Source: Candidatus Eiseniibacteriota bacterium (GTDB taxonomy: Bacteria; Eisenbacteria; RBG-16-71-46; CAIMUX01). From it: DNA of 64,000 bases. The DNA lies in NCBI GenBank assembly GCA_020633975.1, contig JACKCR010000006.1, positions 124,001 to 188,000 on the forward strand, given 5' to 3'. Under the pieces are notes generated by a model. It ran no database searches. It was not told the origin of the DNA and worked only from the letters and a program-made list of their open reading frames with translations. The position numbers were made by a program, and so were the translations under genes. The first letter of the stretch is position 1. Each line of letters opens with the position of its first letter. Below are positions 34,104 through 43,607 of this stretch, piece after piece.

Positions 34104-35669
34104 ATGCAATCCAATCCGACATACGTCTCCCGCCCGGTCGAACGAAGTGGAGCTGTCGGCCGAGGCCTTGGCCGCCGTGACCTCTGGGCCGGGCTGCCGC
34201 GCTTCGCGCTCGTCACAGGTTTGACCTTGGCGGCCGCGACCTTGCTCCTCGTGGGCGCTCCGTCGTCTTCGTCCGCTGGATACCCGCTCTACGCTCCTTC
34301 CGGGCCGGAGACCCAGCTCAACGACTTCTCCCCGAATCCGCACCGCTTCGTCACCCTGGCTGCGAATGGCCAGAACCAGAACCTCTGGGTCTGGGACGGT
34401 CAGGGGGCCACGGATTCGCAGGGGATCTTCGGTCGTCTCACGTCAGACTGGACCGAGTTCCGGATCAACGAAGACACCGCGGGGGCGCAGCGCAGACCAT
34501 CGGCGGACTGGTCGCCGAACGGGCAGTGGGTGGTCGTGGTCTGGCACGACGACTCGGGGCGGATCGTGCTCCGTCAGTTCGATGTTTCTGGGAATCCGCT
34601 CACTGGGGACGTCGTGCTCGCGACGGGCGATCACAGCGTTCTCGTGCGGCCAACCGTCCGCCACACCCCGACCGGCAAGATCGTCGTCGCCTGGCAGGAG
34701 AACCGAGACGACGGAACGAGCGTGATCCACGCGCGCGGCTTCCTTCCCAACGGCGCTCCCGGATCGGATGTCGTCTCCGTGTCCTTGGACACGACGAACC
34801 TCAAGCAGACGATGGCCATGCAGATCGCGCCCAACGGCAAGATCCTCATCTGTTGGAGCGAGCGGGAAGAGAGCATGATCTTCCGCATCCACATGACCGT
34901 GCTCGAGCCGGACCTCACTGTGAGCGTCCTCGACGCATCCGGCTTCGGCCCGAACGGCGGCCAGTCGGAACCCGACCTGGTCTACACCGAGGACAGCAGC
35001 TTCCTTCTGGTGTGGAGCCAGTTTCACTGCTACGTGCAGGAAGTGGGCCTGGACGCACAGCCGATCGGAACCTGGGCGCAGGTCGACGACATCACCGGTC
35101 CTTGTGAGAATCCGTGCATCGATCGCGCGCCGGACGGAACGTACGTCGTGGCGTGGAAGGATGCAGACATCAGTGTCCGTCCGCTGGACGAGAATGGGCT
35201 TCCCGTGGGTGCGTCATTTCAGTACCTGACCGGAGGAGAGATCTACTGGCTCGACATGAGCTTCACGTTCGGTGACAACTTCTACACCTGTTGGGATGGG
35301 GACTCGAATCACGGCGGTTCCATCGACGTGTTCACGCTCGGGTACGCGCGGATCACGACCTCCGTGGATCCATCCGGAGCCGGTGGCGATGCCGGACTCG
35401 AGACCTGGACTGCGCCGTCCGTCTTCCGAGACCAAACGGAGATCGCGTATCGATCGCTGGCCGCCGGTTCCGTCTCCGTGGAGGTGTTCGATGGTGCGGG
35501 ACGAAGCGTGCGGAGGCTCCAAGACGCGGAGTACGTGACGGAAGGCACGCACCGAACGCCATGGGATGGGCGTGACGACTTCGGTCGTTCCGTCCCGACG
35601 GGCACGTACTTCTACTCGGTGACCTCTCCCTCGGGCCGGGCCACCGGGCGGGTGGTGCGAGTTCGCTAG
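34104..35669 (+). CDS. Secreted protein with FlgD-like C-terminal domain
   Basis: A 521-residue protein with a signal peptide (hydrophobic core about residues 35-52). The middle consists of beta repeats that read like a propeller or WD-type array (ADWSPNGQWVVVVWHD, PTGKIVVAWQENRDD, PNGKILICWSERE, PDGTYVVAWKDAD), with an Asn/Gly turn in each blade. The last 85 residues match FlgD-Ig/type IX-like sorting domains (SVEVFDGAGRSVRRL, then WDGRDDFGRSVPTGTYFYSV). AGGAGAG precedes ATG 34104. No catalytic motif is seen. It is probably a surface-exposed or secreted binding protein of unknown ligand. Confidence 0.75.
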   Translation: MQSNPTYVSRPVERSGAVGRGLGRRDLWAGLPRFALVTGLTLAAATLLLVGAPSSSSAGYPLYAPSGPETQLNDFSPNPHRFVTLAANGQNQNLWVWDGQGATDSQGIFGRLTSDWTEFRINEDTAGAQRRPSADWSPNGQWVVVVWHDDSGRIVLRQFDVSGNPLTGDVVLATGDHSVLVRPTVRHTPTGKIVVAWQENRDDGTSVIHARGFLPNGAPGSDVVSVSLDTTNLKQTMAMQIAPNGKILICWSEREESMIFRIHMTVLEPDLTVSVLDASGFGPNGGQSEPDLVYTEDSSFLLVWSQFHCYVQEVGLDAQPIGTWAQVDDITGPCENPCIDRAPDGTYVVAWKDADISVRPLDENGLPVGASFQYLTGGEIYWLDMSFTFGDNFYTCWDGDSNHGGSIDVFTLGYARITTSVDPSGAGGDAGLETWTAPSVFRDQTEIAYRSLAAGSVSVEVFDGAGRSVRRLQDAEYVTEGTHRTPWDGRDDFGRSVPTGTYFYSVTSPSGRATGRVVRVR

Positions 35670-35837
35670 CAACTCGGCCTAGGCTTCGTCGACGTTTCCC
35701 CTTGCTCCATCTCTCCTCATCGGCTGGAGTAGTTGGTCGTCCGAATCGGCGCCGCGTGATCGTGCGGCGTCGGGTAGTCTCCACGGAGTCGGCTGAGAGT
35801 CGCTTCGGAGTCGGACACCGAGGCGGAGGTGGGGAAC

Positions 35838-37151
35838 GTGGCGCACGCGGGGCCTTTGGATGCTGCCTACGCCCGGGTGACGGGTGAGCGCGGGGAGAGA
35901 GTCTGTAAGGACATCCCGGAGGACGCGTGCCGGGATGTTCCTTGGAACTTCTTCCTCCAGCTCGCCACGAGCTTTGCGAGCAAACTCGCCGACACGCTCA
36001 GCGACACGAAGCTCGTCCTCACCTGGCTCCTCACGATGATCGGCGCGCCCGCGGGGGCGATCTCTGCCCTGGTGCCGATTCGGGAAGCCGGCTCTCTCGT
36101 ACCGCAGGTCGCGATCAGTGGCTATCTCCGGCGGGCCAGGATCCGGAAGGGGTTCTGGCTCCTCGGTTGCTTGGTGCAAGGAGGCTCTGTCGGTGCGGTC
36201 GCTCTCTTGGCCCGCCTACGTCCGGAGCCGAGTACGGGTTGGATCGTCGTCGGCTTGATCGCTCTCTTCGCGGTGGGACGGTCCGTCTGCTCCGTCTCGA
36301 GCAAGGATCTCCTCGGGAAGACGGTACCCAAGACGCGTCGGGGCAGGCTGGGCGGTCTCGCGTCTTCGGCAGCCGGAGGGATCACTCTGTTCGTCGGACT
36401 CGCGATCGCCCTCCGCGGGAAGGAGTCTCTCTCCCTCAGCCAGCTCTCGATCTTCCTCTGGGTCGCCGCGGGATCGTGGCTCGTCTCTGCTCTACTCATG
36501 GGGGGGCTCCGCGAGCTGTCGAGCGACGTGGATCCCAAGTCCGGCGGGTTCGGAGAGACGCTGCGGGACTTCAAGGTCTTGGCCACGGATCGCGACTTCC
36601 GCCGCTTCTGCATCGCGCGAGCGCTCCTCGCGAGCACGATCCTCTCCTTTCCGTTCTACGTCGTCTTGGCCAAGGAGGCGACGAGCGGGCGTGTCGCGAG
36701 TCTCGGCATTATGCTCGTTGCGACGAACTCGGCCACGGCCCTGAGCGGATTCGCGTGGGGACGACTGGCCGACCATTCGAGCCGGCTCACTCTTTCGATC
36801 GCGGGGATTGCGGCGGGGGCGATCGGGTGCGTCACGTTCGTCGTCGCCGGGCTCGGGCTCGGTCCGACGGCGAGTCTCTGGACCTACGGCGCGCTCTTCT
36901 TCCTCGTCGGACTGGCGCACACGGGGATCCGTCTCGGGCGGAAGACGTACGTCGTCGACCTGGCGACTGCCGACACGCGATCGCTCTATGTCGCGGTGGG
37001 AAACACGCTGATCGGTGGTGTGCTGCTCGTGAGCGGGTCGTTCGGCGCACTCGCTCCGTGGATCGGCGAACGCGGCGTCATCCTGGTGTTCGCGCTACTC
37101 GGGATCGCGGGAGGCGTACTCGCGTGGACGCTCCGCGACGTGGAGTCGTAG
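35838..37151 (+). CDS. Major-facilitator-superfamily transporter
   Basis: About 437 residues with about 12 hydrophobic helices and a cytoplasmic loop after TM6 (LRELSSDVDPKSGGFGETL). The N-terminal segment (ERVCKDIPEDACRDVPWNFFLQL) precedes the first helix. Conserved MFS loop residues are only partly seen. It most resembles general MFS permeases; the substrate is unknown. GTG 35838 follows GGAGGTGGGG; GTG 35829 would add three residues. It is convergent with the DUF2871-like gene. Confidence 0.75.
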   Translation: MAHAGPLDAAYARVTGERGERVCKDIPEDACRDVPWNFFLQLATSFASKLADTLSDTKLVLTWLLTMIGAPAGAISALVPIREAGSLVPQVAISGYLRRARIRKGFWLLGCLVQGGSVGAVALLARLRPEPSTGWIVVGLIALFAVGRSVCSVSSKDLLGKTVPKTRRGRLGGLASSAAGGITLFVGLAIALRGKESLSLSQLSIFLWVAAGSWLVSALLMGGLRELSSDVDPKSGGFGETLRDFKVLATDRDFRRFCIARALLASTILSFPFYVVLAKEATSGRVASLGIMLVATNSATALSGFAWGRLADHSSRLTLSIAGIAAGAIGCVTFVVAGLGLGPTASLWTYGALFFLVGLAHTGIRLGRKTYVVDLATADTRSLYVAVGNTLIGGVLLVSGSFGALAPWIGERGVILVFALLGIAGGVLAWTLRDVES

Positions 37152-37189
37152 GAAATGGTAAGCAGTGACGGCGCGGCAGTCGGCACGGG

Positions 37190-37723
37190 CTACTTCCGAC
37201 CGAGGCTCCGCCAGAGCGCGACGAGGAAGATCCCGAGCGTTACGCCCATACCGGTGTGGATGAGTCCGTAGACTCCATAGCGGATGGCGTGGGAACCGCC
37301 CAGGAACGCCGCGTCGATGACGGCGAAGTCGCGCTCGCCGGCCCGCGCCATGAGGAGGAAGTGATACCCCTTGTAGAGCTGGAGGGCGAGGCTTCCTGCC
37401 GCGAACGTCAGGTATCCCTTGGTGAGTGCCGCGAGTCCGATCTTGCCGACGTCCGCTCCGCCGATCTTCTTGGCCATCAGCAGTGCGCCCGCCATCCCGA
37501 GCGGAAGGAGCACGCCGAGCATGAAGACGTGTCCATGGACGAGGGCCAGTTGGATCACGGACTCGAGGTGGATACCGGCCGGGGCGACGCTGAACGGCAG
37601 CTTCTTCGCGGACTCCTGGAACGAGATCCCCGTGAGCAACGCGACGAACGAGAGGACGATCGAGTAGCGGAGGATCGTCCGGATCGTGGCTTCATAGGTC
37701 GCAGATAGCTGGCCCTGGGGCAT
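37190..37723 (-). CDS. DUF2871-like four-to-five-helix membrane protein
   Basis: A 177-residue protein with about five hydrophobic helices. The second carries LALVHGHVFMLGVLLPLG, with two His resembling the VHTHLFVLG segment of DUF2871 proteins, and a third (SHAIRYGVYGLIHTGMGVTLG) adds two more His. Clustered intramembrane His suggests metal or haem binding, but this is inference. ATG 37723 is preceded by GAAAGG at longer spacing. The GNAT gene lies 46 bp upstream on the same strand, suggesting one transcript. Confidence 0.65.
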   Translation of the reverse strand: MPQGQLSATYEATIRTILRYSIVLSFVALLTGISFQESAKKLPFSVAPAGIHLESVIQLALVHGHVFMLGVLLPLGMAGALLMAKKIGGADVGKIGLAALTKGYLTFAAGSLALQLYKGYHFLLMARAGERDFAVIDAAFLGGSHAIRYGVYGLIHTGMGVTLGIFLVALWRSLGRK

Positions 37724-37769
37724 GTGTCGGCTTGCCTTTCCGCGGTCTCTCTGCCGTGCGGGTCTTCCG

Positions 37770-38276
37770 CTACTCGGTCTCGAACCGCTTCTCCATCTGA
37801 ACGATGTGGTCCGAGTATCCTACACGCTCGTAGAGACGACGTGCGTCCGCATTCCGGGCCAACGCCTGGAGCCGGATCCTCGACATGCCGTGGCTCCGCG
37901 CATGTGACTCCGCGACTCTGGCGAGCTGTGTCGCCACTCCACGTCCACGGAAGTCGGAGAGCACGATCAAGTCGGAGAGGTAGGCGTACGGTGTCGGATC
38001 ATCGTCCGGCTCTTCGCTCGGCACCTCGCCGAGTACCGCGACGTAGCCAGCGATCCGGCCCGTGTCGTCTTCGACGGCGACGTAGAACGTGCCTTTCATC
38101 CTCTCGCACTGATCGAACAGGTCTTCCAGGTAGGCATCGACCACCAGTTCGCCGGGCGGCATGTGAGGGTCGAGAGCGCGCTCCGCTTCCTGTAGTTCGA
38201 CGAACGCGCGACGAACGGACGCTCGATCGGTCGCCGCGTCATAAGGTCTGATCGAGAACCCCGAGGACGATTCCAC
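37770..38276 (-). CDS. GNAT-family N-acetyltransferase
   Basis: This 168-residue protein has the GNAT acetyl-CoA-binding motif (SDFRGRGVATQLARVAESHARSHG) and the C-terminal strand-helix RNADARRLYERVGY. Core strands (TFYVAVEDDTGRIAGYVAV and AYLSDLIVLS) are in order. GTG 38276 follows AAGGAGGGGG at good spacing. The substrate (protein amine, antibiotic or small amine) cannot be inferred. It is followed by the DUF2871-like gene. Confidence 0.88.
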   Translation of the reverse strand: MESSSGFSIRPYDAATDRASVRRAFVELQEAERALDPHMPPGELVVDAYLEDLFDQCERMKGTFYVAVEDDTGRIAGYVAVLGEVPSEEPDDDPTPYAYLSDLIVLSDFRGRGVATQLARVAESHARSHGMSRIRLQALARNADARRLYERVGYSDHIVQMEKRFETE

Positions 38277-38535
38277 GGATGCCCCCTCCTTGGTCGGGCG
38301 GGGCTCAGCTTACTTCCGAACTCGACGGGAAGGGTAGTCCCCGCAACGTCCGGCGCGGCAGTTCGGCACTCCCGACCGGTGCGAGGGCCCGGAGCGATCG
38401 TCGGGTGGACGTGCTAGGCTGCCGGTTCCGAACGCCGCGCGTCCGTCCTCGGAACCTCCGACGGGCGGCCGGCTGACGCCCGTTCCAAGCAGCCCGCCCG
38501 AACCTGGGGGCGATGGGGGACCGAAAGGAGCATCG

Positions 38536-39060
38536 ATGTCTACACTTCCAGGACGTCCGGCCGCGGACGAGTACCAGTCCTTCTACGCCGGCTACGTCGC
38601 CGAAGCGACGGACGACGATGTCGTGACTCTACTCGAGACGCAGATGGGAGAGACTCTGGCGCTCTTCCGGGGTATCGATGAGACCCAGGCACTCCACCGC
38701 TACGCAGCTGGCAAGTGGAGCATGAAGGAGGTCCTGGGCCACATCGTGGACGGGGAGAGGGTGTTTGCGTTCCGTGCCTTCTCGTTCGCACGCGGAGAGT
38801 CGCAGGAACTGCCCGGATTCGAGGAGGACGACTACGTCGCTGCTGCGAACTCCGACCAACGGACCCTGCCGTCCCTGCTCGATGAGTACGAGTCGGCACG
38901 CAGAGCGAGCCTTGCGCTCTTCCGGAGCTTCGGTGCCAAGGAGTGGATGGGTCGCGGGACGGCGAACGGTTCCGAGGTGTCGGTACGTGCCCTGGCGTTC
39001 ATCATGGCGGGACACGAGGCGCATCATCTCCGGGTCCTGAGAGAGCGCTACCTGGGCTGA
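38536..39060 (+). CDS. DinB/YfiT-family metal-binding protein
   Basis: A 174-residue four-helix protein. The three metal-ligand histidines of the DinB fold are seen: one in EVLGHIVDGE and two in AGHEAHHLRVL. DinB-superfamily proteins include thiol-dependent S-transferases and stress-induced proteins of unknown role. ATG 38536 follows AAAGGAG. It is convergent with the dCMP deaminase gene, 13 bp apart. Confidence 0.85.
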   Translation: MSTLPGRPAADEYQSFYAGYVAEATDDDVVTLLETQMGETLALFRGIDETQALHRYAAGKWSMKEVLGHIVDGERVFAFRAFSFARGESQELPGFEEDDYVAAANSDQRTLPSLLDEYESARRASLALFRSFGAKEWMGRGTANGSEVSVRALAFIMAGHEAHHLRVLRERYLG

Positions 39061-39073
39061 CGGCCGGGGCTGG

Positions 39074-39589
39074 CTACTCCCCGCAGCCACATGAGTCGTC
39101 GTGCTTCGGCTCCCCGACGATCGGAATGCTCGGGTCGTTCATGAGTTCGCTGAGATCGATCAGCTCCATGCCGAGCTCCTTCGCCACCTCGAGCGAGCGC
39201 GTGTCCCGGTAGAACTCCCCGTAGTAGATCCGCTTGATCGACGAATTCGCGATGAGCCGGAAGCAGTTCCAGCACGGACTGGCGGTGGTGTAGATGTCCG
39301 CGTTCTCGATCCGGACTCCGTTCCGCGCGGCCTGACAGATCGCGTTCGCCTCGGCGTGCACCGTGCGCACGCAGTGGCCATCCTCGATGAGGTGCCCCGC
39401 CTCCGTGCAGTGGGCGAGTCCGCGGATCGAACCGTTGTAGCCGGTCGAGAGGATCGTCTTGTCCCGGACGATGACGGCGCCGACGTGCTTCCGGTCGCAG
39501 GTAGCGCGGGTCGCGACCTGGCGCGCGATGTTCATGAAGTACTCGTGCCAGGATACTCGCTTGTCGTTCGGGTGCTCTTGCGATGACAC
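39074..39589 (-). CDS. dCMP deaminase (cytidine/deoxycytidylate deaminase family)
   Basis: This 171-residue protein has the zinc-deaminase motifs HAEANAI (catalytic Glu) and SPCWNCFRLI (two zinc Cys) and the dCMP-type preceding segment TGYNGSIRGLAHC. It would make dUMP for thymidylate synthesis. The C-terminus ends in an extra Cys-rich tail (DDSCGCGE) beyond the usual fold, possibly a second metal site. GTG 39589 follows GGAGG. It lies 36 bp downstream of the alkaline-phosphatase/TPR gene. Confidence 0.92.
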   Translation of the reverse strand: MSSQEHPNDKRVSWHEYFMNIARQVATRATCDRKHVGAVIVRDKTILSTGYNGSIRGLAHCTEAGHLIEDGHCVRTVHAEANAICQAARNGVRIENADIYTTASPCWNCFRLIANSSIKRIYYGEFYRDTRSLEVAKELGMELIDLSELMNDPSIPIVGEPKHDDSCGCGE

Positions 39590-39625
39590 GTGGAATCCTC
39601 CGTAGTCTTGTGTCTCGTCCCGCTT

Positions 39626-41794
39626 CTACAAACCGGCCAGGATGTTCTTGATCCGCTCGGTACTCGGGTGGGTCGGGTGCATCCGGACGAACGCCTCCAG
39701 TACGGCTTTCGTCGAGGCGTTGTCGCCCATCCGCTGGCAAACCTGACCGAGCATCAGGAGCGCCTCCGGGTTCTGGTCGTCCACCACGAGAATCTGTTCG
39801 AGCACGCGCCGCGCGTTCATGAACTCGTCCAGCTGGAAATAGACGCGCGCGAGCTCCATCAAGGTCGGGATGTTGTTCGTGTCGGCGAGCACTGCGAGTT
39901 GGTAGAAGGGCAATGCCTCCCGGAGCCGCCCAGCACGGACGAGCTGCAGGCCTCGAAAGAAGTTCGCGCGCCCGTGTTGCGGGTCGATGGCGAGTGCGCG
40001 TTCGTAGGCTCGCTCCGCTTCCGCAGTGTTGCCGAGTTGGTCCTGCGTCACGCCGTAGGTCTGCCAGAGGTCGGCGTCGTCTTCGAGAGTGTGGAGCACC
40101 GCCTGGAGTTCGGCCGAAGCTTCGGGGAGACGACCCAGCGCCGAGAGGGCACGAGCCCTCGCCGCGTGAGCCTCGATCTTCTCGGGATCGAGGGACAGTG
40201 CACGTTCCGCCCACTCGAGCGCTTTGGCTGGGTCTCCAGTCTGGAGACTGGAAAGAGAGATTCGGACCGCGGCCTGCGCCTGCTGTAGGTGGTTCCAATC
40301 CTTTACCGCGTCTTTGGGGTCCGGGAGCCCGATCTCCCATCCCGGAGCGAGCGTCCGGTCGTCACTCGTCGGGCTGCCAACGTAGCCCAGGCTGGCCAAG
40401 CGTTCCAATGTCGCCGCGTCGGGCGCGTCGACGCGTGCATCGAGTCGGTAAGCGGACTCGCGCGCTAGGTGCAACTGCAGGGCGCGCTCCATCCTCGCTT
40501 CCTGATCCGGCGCCTGGCCGACCAGGTTTCTCGTCTCCCCTGGGTCGACCGACAGGTCGTAGAGCTCGGAGCGGGGCGCCTTGACGTACTTCCAGCTTCC
40601 GTCGCGCCAGCCGATCTCCTCGCTCCACCGGTGCGCGAACCGCATGTAATACGTCTCGAGGTACGCGGGCCGGTCGCCCAGGCGAACGCGGGTTGCGTTC
40701 TCGCCTCCCTGGCCGACGGTCTTCAGGTTCGTGTCGCCACCGGCGTCCTTCAGTCCCGCTGTGATCTCGGCCATCAGGTCCACTCCTTCGAAGGAAGGGG
40801 GAGCGGGGACACCGCAGAGCGAGAGGAGTGTGGGCCCGACGTCGACCAGCCGAGCGAGTCCCTCGGCGCGACAGTGGGGGACGCCGGGTCCATTCAGGAT
40901 CCAAGGTACCCGCATCGTCGTCTCGTAGAGGAAGACGCCGTGTCCGACTTCGTCGTGTTCCTGGAACGCTTCGCCGTGGTCGGCCACGATCGAGATGATG
41001 GTGTTCTCGAGCTGCCCTTGCTCGCGCACCGCGGAAAGCAGCTCCCGGATCATGACGTCGGTCGACGCGACCTCGGCGACGTACGGGTTGTCCGGATACA
41101 TCTCGAGCAGCTTCGGCACCGGGTCGTACGGCTCGTGAGGATCGTAGAGGTGCAGCGTGACGAAGAACGGCTTCGACTTGTCCCGCGTCTCCTCGAGCCA
41201 TGCGATGGCGGCCCGGCTGGTTTCGGCGCCTCGGCGCTGGATGCCCTGCAGCCCGGACTGCACCGCCTGGAACTGCGCCTGGTAGACGGGATAGGTGCCG
41301 GAGAGGTCGTCGTCGAAGTGCCCGTAGCCCTGGCCGATTCCGGTGTCCGCGCGGAGCGGCACGGCGGAGACGAACCCAGCGCTCTCGTAGCCCGCTTCTG
41401 CCAGGACCTCGGCCAGCGTGACGGCGTCGGGAGAGAGCGCGAAGCCGGAGTGTCCCTTGATGCCGTGGAGATCCGGCCCGAGCGAGGTGAGGATCGTGGC
41501 GATCGAGCCGAGCGTGAACGGGTTGTGGGCCGTCACGGACTCGAACACGACCCCGCGCCCGGCGAGTTCATCCACGGTGGGCATGACGGCTCGTCCGCCG
41601 TAGGGACTCATGACGTCGGCCCGGGTGGTGTCGAGGATCACGAGGACGACGTTGGGCGGAGACTTCTTCCCGCACCCGGCCGAGCCGATCAGGGCAGCGG
41701 CGCCGATGGCGAGCCCGGCAAGCGTGAGGAGGAGCCGCGGAGCGCCGGTGAGTCGGCGGCGGGGCGACGGCAAGCTGGTGTCGATTCGGAGCAT
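39626..41794 (-). CDS. Alkaline-phosphatase-superfamily (sulfatase-fold) lipoprotein with TPR tail
   Basis: About 722 residues. A signal with lipobox ending at Cys41 (GSAGCGKK) is followed by a sulfatase-fold domain (about 48-440): VILDTTRADVMS, active-site region NPFTLGSIATILTS, VADHGEAFQEHDEVGHG and LYDLSVDPGE. The nucleophile position is Thr94, not Cys or Ser in a CxPxR motif. The enzyme therefore looks like the phosphotransferase/phosphoglycerol-transferase branch rather than a formylglycine sulfatase. About six TPRs fill residues 500-722. ATG 41794 has no ribosome site, but TACACT (41807-41802) ends seven bases before it, suggesting a leaderless mRNA. The histidine-kinase gene is divergent, 78 bp away. 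Confidence 0.82.
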   Translation of the reverse strand: MLRIDTSLPSPRRRLTGAPRLLLTLAGLAIGAAALIGSAGCGKKSPPNVVLVILDTTRADVMSPYGGRAVMPTVDELAGRGVVFESVTAHNPFTLGSIATILTSLGPDLHGIKGHSGFALSPDAVTLAEVLAEAGYESAGFVSAVPLRADTGIGQGYGHFDDDLSGTYPVYQAQFQAVQSGLQGIQRRGAETSRAAIAWLEETRDKSKPFFVTLHLYDPHEPYDPVPKLLEMYPDNPYVAEVASTDVMIRELLSAVREQGQLENTIISIVADHGEAFQEHDEVGHGVFLYETTMRVPWILNGPGVPHCRAEGLARLVDVGPTLLSLCGVPAPPSFEGVDLMAEITAGLKDAGGDTNLKTVGQGGENATRVRLGDRPAYLETYYMRFAHRWSEEIGWRDGSWKYVKAPRSELYDLSVDPGETRNLVGQAPDQEARMERALQLHLARESAYRLDARVDAPDAATLERLASLGYVGSPTSDDRTLAPGWEIGLPDPKDAVKDWNHLQQAQAAVRISLSSLQTGDPAKALEWAERALSLDPEKIEAHAARARALSALGRLPEASAELQAVLHTLEDDADLWQTYGVTQDQLGNTAEAERAYERALAIDPQHGRANFFRGLQLVRAGRLREALPFYQLAVLADTNNIPTLMELARVYFQLDEFMNARRVLEQILVVDDQNPEALLMLGQVCQRMGDNASTKAVLEAFVRMHPTHPSTERIKNILAGL

Positions 41795-41872
41795 GCCGGG
41801 GAGTGTAGCAGCCACGGAGATTTCGCGGACGCGGGTTGCAGGTTGGGGAGCGGAGCACCGATCATAGAGTCT

Positions 41873-43579
41873 ATGGTGTTGGCTTCCTCGAAGAACGGGC
41901 CGCTCTCCGGGACAGGACGGCGGGCGACGGCCGTGCTGGCGGCCCTGGTCCTCGCTATGGTGGGGATCGGGGCGTGGGGCATCCTCGGAGCGCGGTCGGA
42001 AGCGCGGAGGGAACTCGGCCGCGAGTTCCAGCTGGAGACCGAGGCGCGGGCCCGGGCGGTAGAGGCTACCTTGGCCTCGCTTCGAGGGGACTTCCTCTTT
42101 CTCACCCAGGCCCCACCGCTCCGGGACTTCGCAGTGTTGGCGCGCGATCCCGATCCGCAGAAGCGTCGTTGGTCCCGGATCGACAACGAGGCCTCGCTCC
42201 TCCTCTTCCTCGAGGCACATCCCGAGGTCGAGCGGTTGACGGTAGCGAGAGGAGACTCCGCAGAGCTCGTGGTCGGGAGGCGGGACGGTGTTCCGACCCT
42301 CATGTCGCCGTCCCGGACAGAGCCGTACGAGACCTCGGATCGCGAGCGGATCCATGGAACCTGGCCGATCGACGAGACGACCACGCTCGTCACCGACGTC
42401 TCGGTGGCCGGGCTCCTTCACCTCGCCGTTCCGTCTGCGTCGGGAGCGCTCCGATTGGAAGCGTTGCGAGCGGACGAGCACCGCACTGGCGTTGGAACGC
42501 AGACGACGGTCGAGGGCACCACGACCGGCGACCGTGGCGATGAGGCCGTCCGTGTCCAGGCGGTCGAGACTGCGTCCCCTCCCGAAGGTGGTCCAAAGCA
42601 ATCCGTGCCGTCCGAGTACAGTGCCGACGTGAGCGCAGCCAACTGGACTCCGCCCCTCGCATTCCGGCTCTACTACGGGGACCCCAACGCGACGCGCTTC
42701 GATCGACTCTTCCGGATCATCGGCCGTTTCCGGACCACCTATGCCCTTCTCCTCATGCTCGCTGCGCTCTCGCTCGTCTTCGGCTTCCTCGCGTTCCGCG
42801 AAGCAAGGCGGGGAGCCGTGCTGGAAGCGCACCGGCGACACGAGGCACGGATCCACGATCTCGAGCGACAGGTCTTCCACAACGAGCGACTTGCGAGCGT
42901 GGGGCGGTTGGCGGCGGGAATGGCGCATGAGATCAACAACCCGCTGGAAGGGATCTCGAGCTATCTATCGCTCCTGGGAGACGAACTCGACGGCGGCGAT
43001 CCCGAACGTGCGAAGCAGTTCCTCGCCCGCTCTCGAGAAGGGCTCGGGCGCGTCGCCTCCGTGACGCGACAAGTGCTCACCTACTCCGACCCGGGTCACG
43101 CCCCGCTCCAGACCGTGGACCTCCGTGCATCGATGGAGGAGACGATCCGCTTCCTCGAAGCCCGTCCACTGCCGGGGGCGAGCAACATCCAGGTCGAACA
43201 ACCCGACACGCCGCTCGAGGTGCAAGGGAACGCGGTCACGCTTGGGCAGCTTTTCCTCAACCTCCTCCTCAACGCGGTCGAGGCGACCGCCTCACGCGAG
43301 AACGCCGGGGATGGGAGGTGGGAACCGATCCGAGTGACGCTCGAAGGGGACCGTGACGACGCAGTCGTGGCCGTGCGGGACCCTGGACCTGGGATCGACC
43401 CGGCGCACTTGGACAAGTTGTTCGAGCCGTTCTTCTCCGGCAAGGGGTCGACAGGGCTCGGTCTCTCCGTCTGCTACGGAATCGTGCGCGACCACGGTGG
43501 AGAGATCACGGCGCGGAATCACGAAGACGGAGGCGCGGTCTTTACTGTGCGGCTGCCGATGGAGAGGGCCAAAGTGTGA
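41873..43579 (+). CDS. Membrane sensor histidine kinase (NtrB-like)
   Basis: About 568 residues. A TM helix (about 19-39), a periplasmic sensor region to about 285, a second TM (about 285-307), then a HisKA domain with catalytic His352 (GMAHEINNPLEG). The HATPase domain has N-box NLLLNAVEA, G1 DPGPGID and G2 GSTGLGLSVCYGIV. The HEINNP form is typical of NtrB-like kinases that partner AAA+ regulators. ATG 41873 is the first start giving the full TM helix. The response-regulator gene begins 28 bp after the stop, forming an operon. The ligand sensed is unknown. Confidence 0.9.
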   Translation: MVLASSKNGPLSGTGRRATAVLAALVLAMVGIGAWGILGARSEARRELGREFQLETEARARAVEATLASLRGDFLFLTQAPPLRDFAVLARDPDPQKRRWSRIDNEASLLLFLEAHPEVERLTVARGDSAELVVGRRDGVPTLMSPSRTEPYETSDRERIHGTWPIDETTTLVTDVSVAGLLHLAVPSASGALRLEALRADEHRTGVGTQTTVEGTTTGDRGDEAVRVQAVETASPPEGGPKQSVPSEYSADVSAANWTPPLAFRLYYGDPNATRFDRLFRIIGRFRTTYALLLMLAALSLVFGFLAFREARRGAVLEAHRRHEARIHDLERQVFHNERLASVGRLAAGMAHEINNPLEGISSYLSLLGDELDGGDPERAKQFLARSREGLGRVASVTRQVLTYSDPGHAPLQTVDLRASMEETIRFLEARPLPGASNIQVEQPDTPLEVQGNAVTLGQLFLNLLLNAVEATASRENAGDGRWEPIRVTLEGDRDDAVVAVRDPGPGIDPAHLDKLFEPFFSGKGSTGLGLSVCYGIVRDHGGEITARNHEDGGAVFTVRLPMERAKV

Positions 43580-43607
43580 CGAACGCAGAGGGACAAAAGG
43601 AGCCCGC

